Of a stretch of 64,000 bases of DNA, positions 33,895 through 41,646 are shown one piece after another. The position numbers were made by a program, and so were the translations under genes. The stretch is from Ornatilinea sp. (GTDB taxonomy: Bacteria > Chloroflexota > Anaerolineae > Anaerolineales > Anaerolineaceae): NCBI GenBank assembly GCA_018433975.1, contig JAHDQE010000035.1, positions 1 through 64,000 on the forward strand. Direction: 5' to 3'. Within the stretch, counting starts at the first letter, position 1, and every line of letters begins with the position of its first letter. Below the pieces are notes generated by a model. It was not told where the DNA came from. It searched no databases and worked only from the letters and a program-made list of their open reading frames with translations.

Positions 33895-35262
33895 ATGAGT
33901 GAAGAGAAGGAATACAGAAATAAACCAACTGTTGTGCCAGAGACTGCACCGGTAACCCCACAGCATGCTTATAGCCTTTCAGAAGTGCACCGCTCTATCA
34001 ATGTGCCACATGGTGCTTCATTTCTTCGTACACTTTTGGCCTTCACCGGTCCCGGCCTTTTAGTTGCAGTAGGCTATATGGATCCTGGAAATTGGGCGAC
34101 AGACCTGGCCGGTGGGGCTCAGTTTGGCTATACATTGCTGGTAGTGATCACGCTTTCGAACATCATCGCAATCATTTTGCAGACATTATCTCTGCGACTG
34201 GGTGTGGCCACAGGCCGTGACTTAGCTCAGGCAAGCCGGGATAGTTATGGTAAGCCGATTTCAATTGGCTTATGGGTTCTGGCCGAGGTTGCTATCAGTG
34301 CTACAGACCTTGCAGAAGTGGTTGGGTCAGCAGTAGCAATTCAGTTACTGTTCGGGCTACCGCTTATCATGGGTGTTTTGATCACGGCGCTGGATGTGTT
34401 TTTAGTGTTGTTCCTGAACTCGAAAGGATTTCGTTATATCGAGGCGATTGTTGGATCTCTCATTGTAGTGATCTCATTGTGCTTTGTGGCAGAGCTTATC
34501 CTGGCTAAGCCGGATTGGGCAGGCGTATTAAACGGGTTTTTCGTTCCACGAGCTGAAATTATGACTAATCCCGGCATGTTGTATCTCGCCATTGGTATTT
34601 TAGGGGCTACTGTAATGCCGCATAATTTGTATCTGCACTCTTCCATCATCCAAACCCGCAAGTTTGATCTTACGTCTGCAGGAAAGCGCGAAGCAATCCG
34701 CTATGGCACAATTGACTCCACCTCTGCATTAATGGGTGCGTTGTTTATCAATGCCGCTATCCTGGTACTCTCAAGCGCCACTTTTCACACTACGGGGCAT
34801 CAAGATGTGGCTGAAATTCAGGATGCCTATAAATTACTGTCCCCATTACTGGGGACAGGTCTAGCCAGCGTGCTTTTTGCCATCGCGTTGTTGGCTTCAG
34901 GACAGAACTCTACATTAACTGGTACTCTGGCAGGGCAAATCGTGATGGAAGGCTTTTTAAACATCCACATCAAGCCCTGGGTCAGGCGGTTGATCACGCG
35001 GGCAGTAGCGATTATACCGGCCATCGCAGTGATTTGGACTTACGGAGAGGGGAGCGCTACCTCGTTGTTGGTCTTATCTCAGGTCATTCTTTCTGTACAG
35101 CTCTCTTTTGCAGTCATCCCATTGGTGATGTTTACCAGTGACAAACAGATGATGGGTGAATTTGTCAACCCCACCTGGCTTAAAGTGCTGGCCTGGGTGA
35201 TCGCAGTCATGATTGCCGGCCTAAATGTTTATCTTATCTTGACGACGCTATTCCCGTCATAG
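33895..35262 (+). CDS. mntH: Nramp-family Mn2+/Fe2+ transporter
   Basis: A 455-aa integral membrane protein with the Nramp hallmarks: TM1 GYMDPGNWATDLAGG (DPGN metal-binding motif) and TM6 GATVMPHNLYLHSS (MPH motif). About eleven hydrophobic helices follow the family layout. The family couples proton influx to uptake of Mn2+ or Fe2+. A hydrophilic N-terminus of about 45 residues precedes TM1. It is followed by a universal stress protein and a ferritin-like/VIT1 fusion, so the three together suggest manganese/iron handling and oxidative stress protection. The symbol denotes the family. Confidence 0.93.
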   Translation: MSEEKEYRNKPTVVPETAPVTPQHAYSLSEVHRSINVPHGASFLRTLLAFTGPGLLVAVGYMDPGNWATDLAGGAQFGYTLLVVITLSNIIAIILQTLSLRLGVATGRDLAQASRDSYGKPISIGLWVLAEVAISATDLAEVVGSAVAIQLLFGLPLIMGVLITALDVFLVLFLNSKGFRYIEAIVGSLIVVISLCFVAELILAKPDWAGVLNGFFVPRAEIMTNPGMLYLAIGILGATVMPHNLYLHSSIIQTRKFDLTSAGKREAIRYGTIDSTSALMGALFINAAILVLSSATFHTTGHQDVAEIQDAYKLLSPLLGTGLASVLFAIALLASGQNSTLTGTLAGQIVMEGFLNIHIKPWVRRLITRAVAIIPAIAVIWTYGEGSATSLLVLSQVILSVQLSFAVIPLVMFTSDKQMMGEFVNPTWLKVLAWVIAVMIAGLNVYLILTTLFPS

Positions 35263-35308
35263 CTATGCGGCATCTTCCACAGAGAAGAAATGTATATGGG
35301 TGTTGTAA

Positions 35309-35404
35309 ATGGATCAAATGAGAATAGTTTCAAAAGTATGGGTAGAAATAATAGGGTTACTGGGATTAATTTCATGGTTTTATCAGGAGGTTAATTGTGT
35401 TTAA
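35309..35404 (+). CDS. Possible 31-aa single-helix membrane peptide
   Basis: ATG at 35309 opens 31 codons ending TAA at 35404: MDQMRIVSKVWVEIIGLLGL then ISWFYQEVNCV. The hydrophobic middle could span a membrane. The stop overlaps the GTG start of the stress-protein gene in a different frame, which would allow translational coupling. There is no good ribosome site before its ATG, and an ORF this short could occur by chance. Confidence 0.25.
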   Translation: MDQMRIVSKVWVEIIGLLGLISWFYQEVNCV

Positions 35405-36311
35405 GCGCATTTTAGTTCCTTTGGATGGATCGAATTTAGCTGAAATGGTTTTGCCATTCACAATTTCTCTGGCCGAACAACTTCAGGCAACCCTCGTTCT
35501 TTTCCATGTGGTTGAAAAAAATGCCCCTATGGAAATTCATGGACAGCGCCATTTACGTGAAGTTACCGCGGCAAAAGCTTACTTCAACAGGATAGCCGCA
35601 CGGTTTTCATCCCCAGCGGTACCGATTTTAAAAGATGTTCATGAAGTGCAGGAAACAGGGGTGGCACAAACGATCTGCGATCACGCTGAAGAGTTGCACA
35701 CTGATCTGATCGTCTTATGTGCACACGGGAACGGCGGATTGCGGGATATGTTTTTGGGTAGTATTGCACAGCAGGTGATCCGTCAGGGGAATACGCCGGT
35801 GTTGTTTATTCGACCCGAGATGGTGATAGATCAGGGAGAAAATCTTGTCCGTCATATTCTCATTCCCCTGGATGGGTCAGAGGAACATGAAGTGGCAATT
35901 CCTGTCGCTGCTTACCTTGCTGAAAAATATACAGCAAAGATTCATCTGGTAACTGTGATTCCCAGTGTTGAAACTCTCTCAGTCAAAAAGGCAATTACCA
36001 GCCGTGTGTCACCCAGAATGACTACCCTGGCTTTGAATATTCATGCGCAACAGGCGGAAGAATATCTGCTACAAAGATCACAGAAGTTCGCAAGACAAGG
36101 GATTACGGCAGTGAGTACTGTATTACACGGTGACATTCCGACGAAGTTGATTGAGATGATTGCAGTGGAAGGGATTGATCTGGTGGTCATGGCTACCCAT
36201 GGGCATAACATGATTGATGCGCATTGGGAAGGTAACCTTACGCCCAGATTCCTTCACAAATCGCCTGTGCCGGTGTTTCTGGTGCGTGGTAAAGGGCGTG
36301 ACGAGGAATAA
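35397..36311 (+). CDS. Tandem universal stress protein
   Basis: A 304-aa protein with two UspA domains (residues 1-140 and about 150-300). Start is GTG with a perfect AGGAGG six bases upstream. Domain 1 begins MFKRILVPLDGSNLAEMVLP and has the ATP-binding pattern CAHGNGGLRDMFLGSIAQQV with LFIRP; domain 2 begins HILIPLDGSEEHEVAIPVAA but its corresponding loop (ATHGHNMIDAHWEGNL) departs from the G-x2-G-x9-G(S/T) motif. So only the first domain probably binds ATP. It lies between the Nramp and ferritin-like/VIT1 genes. Confidence 0.9.
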   Translation: MFKRILVPLDGSNLAEMVLPFTISLAEQLQATLVLFHVVEKNAPMEIHGQRHLREVTAAKAYFNRIAARFSSPAVPILKDVHEVQETGVAQTICDHAEELHTDLIVLCAHGNGGLRDMFLGSIAQQVIRQGNTPVLFIRPEMVIDQGENLVRHILIPLDGSEEHEVAIPVAAYLAEKYTAKIHLVTVIPSVETLSVKKAITSRVSPRMTTLALNIHAQQAEEYLLQRSQKFARQGITAVSTVLHGDIPTKLIEMIAVEGIDLVVMATHGHNMIDAHWEGNLTPRFLHKSPVPVFLVRGKGRDEE

Positions 36312-36363
36312 ATTTTTTCGTCAAATTAAGAATATTGGAATAGTAAATTTGCAGGAGAGAATA

Positions 36364-37536
36364 ATGTCAGAGAATGACCCATCAAAATTTATCAAAAATC
36401 TACAGGTGGCTTTACGAAAAGAACGCGCTAGTCAACGTGTTTATCACAATTTGGCAATGCGTGAGACTAATGAAGCGCGCCGCAAGGTCTTGTTGAGCCT
36501 GGCTGAAGCCGAAAGTGGTCATGGAAAGCGCTGGGCCAATCGTCTGCGCGAACTTAATGCTGAAATCCCCTCAGAGCGCGAAAAACTTGGCGAGCGTCTA
36601 TGGCGTTGGGCGTTGGTGCAAAGCGGGACCGATAATGCTTTAAAACGCATCGAAAGTAACGAAGATGATGATACTGAGATGTACAAAGACATGATCAAGA
36701 TCGCACCTAACGAAGCCGATCGGGAAGCCATCAAGGCGGTGCTGCACGACGAGGAACTTCATAGAGGGGCTATGAATAAGGCCAATACCTTGGATACCGG
36801 GGAAAAGGCCAATGCCATCCAGTCCAGACTGGATACAATTCTGCACCGTGAAAGCTGGCACAGACATGGCGGGGGGTGGATCGGTCAGGCAATATATGGC
36901 GCCAATGATGGACTGGGCTCCGTTTTTGGAATTGTTACCGGCGTAGCCGGGGCGACGGCCGGCGGTCCGGCTGTATTGATCGCCGGATTGGCAGGGATGC
37001 TGGCCTCGGCTCTTTCGATGGGATCGGGTGCTTACCTGGCGACAAAAGCAGAGCGTGAAGTGCGAGAAGCAGAAATGCGACGTGAGCGTGAAGAATTGCA
37101 GCGACATCCCGAAGAGGAGGAAGAAGAATTGGCATTGTTTTACCAGCTTAAAGGTGTACCCAAAGAAGAAGCCGAGAAGCTGGCTGCACGCCTGATTGCT
37201 CAACCGGAAACGGCACTCAAGACATTAGGGAACGAAGAACTAGGGCTCTCGGAAGAATCGTTTCAAAATCCCTGGACGGCAGCTATCTCTGCTACCCTTT
37301 CGACTGCTGCCGGGGCATTTATCCCGATCATTCCTTTCTTTTTCACCAAGGGCTATCCTGCGGTTATCATCTCATTTGTGATCAGTGCTCTATCTCACTT
37401 TTTAATCGGGGCGGCCAAGACGGTTGTGACAGGTTTGAGCCCATGGCGTAGTGGCGCCGAGATGACCATCGTAGGCCTGGGCGAAGCGCTGATTACTTAT
37501 GGGTTGGGGTTGCTGTTTGGTCCGGTTATTGGTTAG
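36364..37536 (+). CDS. Ferritin-like/VIT1 membrane protein (MbfA-type iron exporter family)
   Basis: Start is ATG at 36364, with AGGAGA nine bases upstream; the longer frame opening at 36214 overlaps the stress-protein gene and is not credible. The 390-aa product has an N-terminal rubrerythrin/ferritin-like domain (RKERASQRVYHNLAMRETNE, then LAEAESGHGKRWANRL and AVLHDEELHRGAMN: Glu and His ligands in paired helices) followed by a CCC1/VIT1 domain (GQAIYGANDGLGSVFGIVTG and a further four helices). Such fusions export or sequester iron and manganese and protect against peroxide stress. A charged helical insertion (EREELQRHPEEEEEELALFY) sits between the first two helix pairs, as in plant VIT1. 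Confidence 0.9.
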   Translation: MSENDPSKFIKNLQVALRKERASQRVYHNLAMRETNEARRKVLLSLAEAESGHGKRWANRLRELNAEIPSEREKLGERLWRWALVQSGTDNALKRIESNEDDDTEMYKDMIKIAPNEADREAIKAVLHDEELHRGAMNKANTLDTGEKANAIQSRLDTILHRESWHRHGGGWIGQAIYGANDGLGSVFGIVTGVAGATAGGPAVLIAGLAGMLASALSMGSGAYLATKAEREVREAEMRREREELQRHPEEEEEELALFYQLKGVPKEEAEKLAARLIAQPETALKTLGNEELGLSEESFQNPWTAAISATLSTAAGAFIPIIPFFFTKGYPAVIISFVISALSHFLIGAAKTVVTGLSPWRSGAEMTIVGLGEALITYGLGLLFGPVIG

Positions 37537-38000
37537 ACAAGAAATTTAGTGATCAACATATCCCGATAATCTGTCTTTCGGTTGAGGAATTCAACAGGGT
37601 GATCCGGGCAGTATTGGTGAGCGTTGAATAAAGGTATCAACATCTGCGGTTCATTTTAAATGAAATGAATTTAAAAGAGTGAGAAAAACGATGTGTGAAT
37701 TTAAAGTGGCGCCTAATATTTAAGGCCCCACTTGTCATTTAAGGCAATGGTCAAACATCATTATTATCTTATTGTTTAGTATCTGTGAGTAAGTCGCAGT
37801 TTATAAAAAAAATCCTCCAGAGAAGAGGATTTTTTTTATATTGCTGGGTCCTAATTTGAGCAGGTTCTCTTTGAACAATAAAAATATATAAAGTCGATAC
37901 GCTATGAAAAATCTCAGTTCATTCTTTCTCTTATCTTAACCAGGATTGTTTAAAAGCTCGAAGGTGTTTTTTCGATAGCTGTTTTATCGATTTATGTTCT
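37537..38000. other. Intergenic region between convergent genes
   Basis: No gene seen. Holds the terminator at 37804-37837, which serves the VIT1-fusion gene on one side and the aldo/keto reductase gene on the other. Confidence 0.6.
37804..37837. terminator. Bidirectional Rho-independent terminator
   Basis: AATCCTC (37811-37817) pairs with GAGGATT (37825-37831), flanked by a run of A on the left and a run of T on the right, so it works as a terminator on either strand. It sits between two converging genes. Confidence 0.85.
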
Positions 38001-39161
38001 CTAAACCGATTCCACATAGGGTTGATTTAGACCCAAAACTTCTTCCACAACCGGCATCCAGGTGCTGATGGGGATTTGTTGTGGGCATTTTGACAAGCAC
38101 TCGTCACACTGGATACAATTGGCTGCTTTTTGTTCATCCGGAATAAAACGGCTGTAAGCAAACCGGCTTGATGCGATATCGTTATACATGGCCACCTGGT
38201 TGTAAGTATCGAAATTGCGAGGAATATTGACCCCATTGGGACAGGGCAAACAATATTCACAGCCTGTGCATGGAATCGGACTGAGGGATTCGATCACCTC
38301 GCGAACTTCATCGATCAGAGTTAATTCATCCCTGTTTAGCGATCCGGGCCCCGAAATACTGGCAGAAGCAACGTTCTCTTCCACCTGTTCCAAGGTACTC
38401 ATGCCACTGAGTGCCACAGAAACTTCAGGTTGGTTCCACAGCCACTGCAGCGCCCAGTCGGCGGGCTTACGTTTATGTCTGGCAGAATCCCACAACGGAC
38501 GAGCACTGGGTAATTCGGCTGCCAGTTTTCCTCCCCTCAGTGATTCCATGACAACCACGCCAAGCCCTTTCGATGCAGCGTATTGCAGACCTTTCGTTCC
38601 GGCCTGGAAATCTACGTCCATGTAGTTGTATTGAATCTGGCAAAAATCCCAGGCATCGTAGCCATCCACGATCTGCTTGAAGATATCCAGCTTGTCATGG
38701 AATGAAAATCCCAGATGTTTGATGCGTCCATCAGCCAGAGCCGCTTCTGACCGGTGCAGCAGATCCAATTGTTGAACTTTATCCCAGGAATTCTGGTCCA
38801 AAGCATGTAACAGGTAAAAATCGATGGAATCGGTTTGCAGCCTGTTCAACTGCTCGTCGAGCATTCGATCAAAATCATCGCTTTGGTTGAGCAGCCAGAT
38901 AGCCGATTTTGTGGCGATACGCACCTTTTCACGGTATCCACCTTGCAAGGCTTTGCCGAGAGCGGATTCGCTTTTTTGATTGTGATATACATAAGCAGTA
39001 TCAAAATAGTTGACCCCGGCGTCGATGGCGGTATGGATCATTTGGTTTGCTTTTTCCTGGTCGATATTGTCTGCTTTGCCGTCGATGATGGGCAGACGCA
39101 TGCAGCCAAAACCTAAAGCGGATACTTCCCAATCTAATTTGCCAAATTTACGATATTGCAT
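38001..39161 (-). CDS. Aldo/keto reductase with C-terminal 4Fe-4S motifs
   Basis: A 386-aa protein. Residues 1-285 form an aldo/keto reductase barrel (GKLDWEVSALGFGCMRLP, catalytic VNYFDTAYVYH, IATKSA and the LLHALDQN histidine). The C-terminus adds two cysteine clusters, PCTGCEYCLPCPNGV and NCIQCDECLSKCPQQI, which fit one or two 4Fe-4S clusters; this domain architecture is common in anaerobes and methanogens. Start has AAGGAGA nine bases upstream. It probably reduces a small carbonyl compound with NAD(P)H or ferredoxin-derived electrons; the substrate cannot be told. Confidence 0.9.
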   Translation of the reverse strand: MQYRKFGKLDWEVSALGFGCMRLPIIDGKADNIDQEKANQMIHTAIDAGVNYFDTAYVYHNQKSESALGKALQGGYREKVRIATKSAIWLLNQSDDFDRMLDEQLNRLQTDSIDFYLLHALDQNSWDKVQQLDLLHRSEAALADGRIKHLGFSFHDKLDIFKQIVDGYDAWDFCQIQYNYMDVDFQAGTKGLQYAASKGLGVVVMESLRGGKLAAELPSARPLWDSARHKRKPADWALQWLWNQPEVSVALSGMSTLEQVEENVASASISGPGSLNRDELTLIDEVREVIESLSPIPCTGCEYCLPCPNGVNIPRNFDTYNQVAMYNDIASSRFAYSRFIPDEQKAANCIQCDECLSKCPQQIPISTWMPVVEEVLGLNQPYVESV

Positions 39162-39362
39162 TTTCTTTATTCTCCTTGCAATGCTTGATAAGCAAACTTA
39201 TAAATTTCTGCCAGGCAGGTGCTTTCTTTTTTCCCGGGCGAAATGCATTCGTCATATTCCGGGGAATTATTGTGAAGGGTACGATAATGGTCTATGGATG
39301 CAAAACCATTTTGTTTTTCATACTGACCCAATCATACCTGTTCTATAAAAGTTTAAAACTTT

Positions 39363-39600
39363 CTATTTCCAAATGCTATCCCTATAAATTGATGAGTCTT
39401 CACGATCTTTCACGTAGTCGTCGAAGAAGACTACGGCGCGCTGCATAGCAACACTGAAGTTGGCACTGATGTTGTGGTTATCTCCTTCGTAGGTGTAGAA
39501 TTTGTAGCCATGATGAAGTTGGATCGGTACAGAAAGATCGCAAGATATAAAGTAGGTGAAATTATAGCCCAGCTTTCCAGATTCTCCTCGGATTTACCCA
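39363..39600 (-). pseudogene. Remnant of an S9-type peptidase/hydrolase (alpha/beta hydrolase) gene
   Basis: In one minus-strand frame, DLSVPIQLHHG is followed directly by YKFYTYEGDNHNISANFSVA and MQRAVVFFDDYVK before a TAG at 39363-39365. In intact prolyl-oligopeptidase-like hydrolases these two motifs are the strand-Asp region and the catalytic-His region, separated by about 30 residues that are missing here. No nucleophile Ser region or start is found upstream. This is a truncated gene with an internal deletion. Confidence 0.6.
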
Positions 39601-39787
39601 ATTTAATGTTGAATTCCTCAACTGAACCGCTGAAATCCGGCAACCAGGTTGCTGTTGATGATTGTGGAGTTGTGGATTCCGAGACCACCAGCCCCGGGGA
39701 AAGGGTAGAATAAACGAATTTTATCATTCGTGTTCAGACGGATCAAAGGTTCAAAACAATTCTGATCAAAACCTATTACTTCTTTTT
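39601..39787. other. Degenerate coding-like DNA, unassigned
   Basis: Minus-strand fragments such as LFYPFPGAGGLGIHNSTIIN are in open frame but belong to no family I recognise and have neither a clear start nor a full length. Together with the hydrolase remnant this looks like a region of gene decay between the reductase and flavodoxin genes. Confidence 0.35.
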
Positions 39788-40304
39788 TTAAACTCCCTGG
39801 TTTTCTAGCCATCGCTTAATGTCGCTTCCTGCATGGTTGACAGCACTGCCGTAGATGGCAAGCCCTTTACGCACATCGGCTTTTGGACAGAGTTCTTTGA
39901 TATCGTTTTCACTATGCCCCATGCCACTACCCTCATGTGTACAAAGTGGAAGGACGGTTTTATTTGAAAAATCGAATTTCTCAAGAAAAGTAAAAACCGG
40001 CATAGGCATTGTGCCCCAATAATTGGGATAGCCTAAGATCATCGTGTCGTATTCATCAATACTGTCAGGATATTTGGTCAATTCTGGCCTCGCATGTGCT
40101 CGAAACTCTTTTTGTGCCTCTTTAGTACAAACCGTGTAATCAGATGAATACTTTTTAACCGCATCAATTTTGAATAGCTTTACTCCGGGCAGTTGTGCAA
40201 TCATCTTCATTACAACCTCGGTATTACCGATGGACAAATTAACGATTCTCCCTCCAACATAGTTGTTACCCGCACGGGAAAAGTATGCGATCTTTTTCGC
40301 TCAT
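39788..40304 (-). pseudogene. Flavodoxin with an N-terminal frameshift
   Basis: The open frame from a TTG at 40237 gives 149 aa with clear flavodoxin features (YDTMILGYPNYWGTMPMPVF, VLPLCTHEGSGMG). The missing N-terminus is just upstream: KKIAYFSRAGNNYVGGRIVN, including the FMN phosphate-binding S-R-A-G-N-N loop, continues in frame into this ORF but has no start codon, only a TGA before it. An ATG at 40304 (MSEK) is in another frame and would join it if the run of five A in GAAAAAG had four. Either a one-base insertion has broken the gene or this is a homopolymer read error. Confidence 0.7.
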
Positions 40305-40342
40305 TGTGTGTAGTTTGTCCACTTTCTTGTCCTCATCTATAT

Positions 40343-40385
40343 GGGGACATTTTAACTTTGGTAAAAGGGGACATTCCTACTTTGG
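40343..40385 (+). repeat. Two 19-bp direct repeats resembling an IS21-family end
   Basis: GGGGACATTTTAACTTTGG (40343-40361) and GGGGACATTCCTACTTTGG (40367-40385) are 16/19 identical and start 24 bp apart. IS21-type elements carry repeated motifs of this style (GGGGACAT...ACTTTGG) near their ends. No istA or istB gene is present in the window, so this would be a lone relic. Confidence 0.45.
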
Positions 40386-40409
40386 GCTAACAGCCTGCAA
40401 ACCCGCACC

Positions 40410-40438
40410 TTGACGATACCATGACGTTGTATTACAAT
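40410..40438 (+). promoter_or_regulatory. Promoter of the initiator tRNA gene
   Basis: TTGACG (40410-40415), a 17-base spacer and TACAAT (40433-40438). Only two mismatches in total to the consensus boxes, ideal spacing, and about 20 bp upstream of the tRNA 5' end. Confidence 0.8.
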
Positions 40439-40459
40439 AAGCAACGTTAAATAAAACGA

Positions 40460-40531
40460 TGCGGGGTAGAGCAGTGGCAGCTCGTCGGGCTCATAACCCG
40501 GAGGTCAGTGGTTCGAATCCACTCCCCGCTA
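40460..40531 (+). tRNA. Initiator tRNA-fMet (CAT)
   Basis: A full cloverleaf can be drawn: acceptor TGCGGGG/CCCCGCT with an unpaired first position (U1-U72), D stem GAGC/GCTC, anticodon stem TCGGG/CCCGG with loop CTCATAA (anticodon CAT at 40492-40494), T arm AGTGG-TTCGAAT-CCACT. The mismatch at 1-72 and the three G-C pairs next to the anticodon loop are the hallmarks of initiator tRNA. The discriminator A is followed by CTA, so CCA is not fully encoded. The mobile island begins directly after it. Confidence 0.95.
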
Positions 40532-40540
40532 CTAAAGTCA

Positions 40541-40569
40541 AACCAGAGTCCGTCGGGCTCTGGTTTTTC
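40541..40569 (+). terminator. Terminator of the tRNA-fMet gene
   Basis: AACCAGAG (40541-40548) pairs perfectly with CTCTGGTT (40559-40566), followed by a T-run. Ten bases after the tRNA 3' end. Confidence 0.8.
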
Positions 40570-40621
40570 GTTAGCCTGGCGCACAGCGGTAGACATTTTT
40601 CCAAAAATGGAGGAATTTCTT

Positions 40622-41635
40622 ATGAACCGCAGTTCGCCGGGTACGTCAAAATCCAAAGTTGCACTTTCCTTAGCCAAAGCCATCGATGGCTTCCTTAAAT
40701 TCAAAACAGCAGAGGGATTAAGCCAACGCACAATTACCTCCTATGAGTTCACTCTTGGTCATTGGTTGAAATACATCGGAGATCGAGAGGTGTCGGAAAT
40801 TCAATCTTCCGACCTGACCGGCTACATGGCCTGGTTGAGAACCGAGTATAAACCGAGACGTTGGAACGGAAGCTCCGAGCCGCTGTCCGCCAAATCCATC
40901 CGAAATGTGTGGGTAACGTTTCGATCCTTTTTCGGATGGCTGCAGGTGGAGTTCAAGTTCTCTAATCCCGCTAAAGAAATCACTGCCCCGAAGTTTCAAA
41001 AACATCCTGTTGAAACATTTTCCAAAGAAGACGTTGAAAAAATCCTGAAGGCGTGTGTCTATTCCCGCGAATCGCAGACTGAGGAAAGGAAGAAGTTTGT
41101 AATGCGCCGGCCGAGTTCCAATCGCGACCAGGCGATTGTATTGATGTTGCTGGACACTGGATTGCGAGCAACTGAGTTGTGTTCTCTTATCATCAACGAT
41201 GTGGATCTCAAGACCGGAAAGGTCACCATTCGTCACGGAGTGGCAGGTGGCGCGAAAGGCGGTAAGGGACGCACGGTGTACCTGGGTAAGGTTGCACGAA
41301 AAGCGGTTTGGCGTTATCTTGCCAGCCGAGAAGATGGGGACGATTCCGACGCCCCCCTCTTCATCAGCCATGCAGATCGAGCTTTCAACAAGGACAGTTT
41401 GCGTGTCTTGATCAACCGGTTGGGAGACCGGGCAGAAATCAAGAAAGCTTATCCGCATAAATTCAGGCATACCTTCGCCATCACCTACTTGCGCTCTGGT
41501 GGAGATGTATTTACACTCCAATCGCTTCTGGGTCATGGATCGCTTGATATGGTACGCCATTATGCCCAAATAGCCGAAGTAGATGTGGAACAAGCGCATC
41601 GTAAAGCCAGTCCAGCCGATAACATGCGTCTGTAA
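40622..41635 (+). CDS. Tyrosine recombinase/integrase
   Basis: I choose ATG at 40622 (337 aa), preceded by GGAGG at 8 bases; the longer frame starting inside the tRNA is not credible. N-terminal SAM-like core-binding domain (FLKFKTAEGLSQRTITSYEF), then the catalytic domain with all key residues: Arg in LLDTGLRATELCSL, Lys in GGKGRTVYLG, HxxR in YPHKFRHTFAITYL, His in LLGHGSLDM and Tyr in VRHYAQIAEV. It lies immediately downstream of tRNA-fMet, the classic position for an island integrase that recombines at the tRNA 3' end. Confidence 0.93.
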   Translation: MNRSSPGTSKSKVALSLAKAIDGFLKFKTAEGLSQRTITSYEFTLGHWLKYIGDREVSEIQSSDLTGYMAWLRTEYKPRRWNGSSEPLSAKSIRNVWVTFRSFFGWLQVEFKFSNPAKEITAPKFQKHPVETFSKEDVEKILKACVYSRESQTEERKKFVMRRPSSNRDQAIVLMLLDTGLRATELCSLIINDVDLKTGKVTIRHGVAGGAKGGKGRTVYLGKVARKAVWRYLASREDGDDSDAPLFISHADRAFNKDSLRVLINRLGDRAEIKKAYPHKFRHTFAITYLRSGGDVFTLQSLLGHGSLDMVRHYAQIAEVDVEQAHRKASPADNMRL

Positions 41636-41646
41636 CCAAGAAATCT

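Noticed and set aside
36214..36363. N-terminal extension of the ferritin-like/VIT1 gene
   Set aside because: It overlaps the universal stress gene in another frame; ATG 36364 has AGGAGA and begins the ferritin-like domain.
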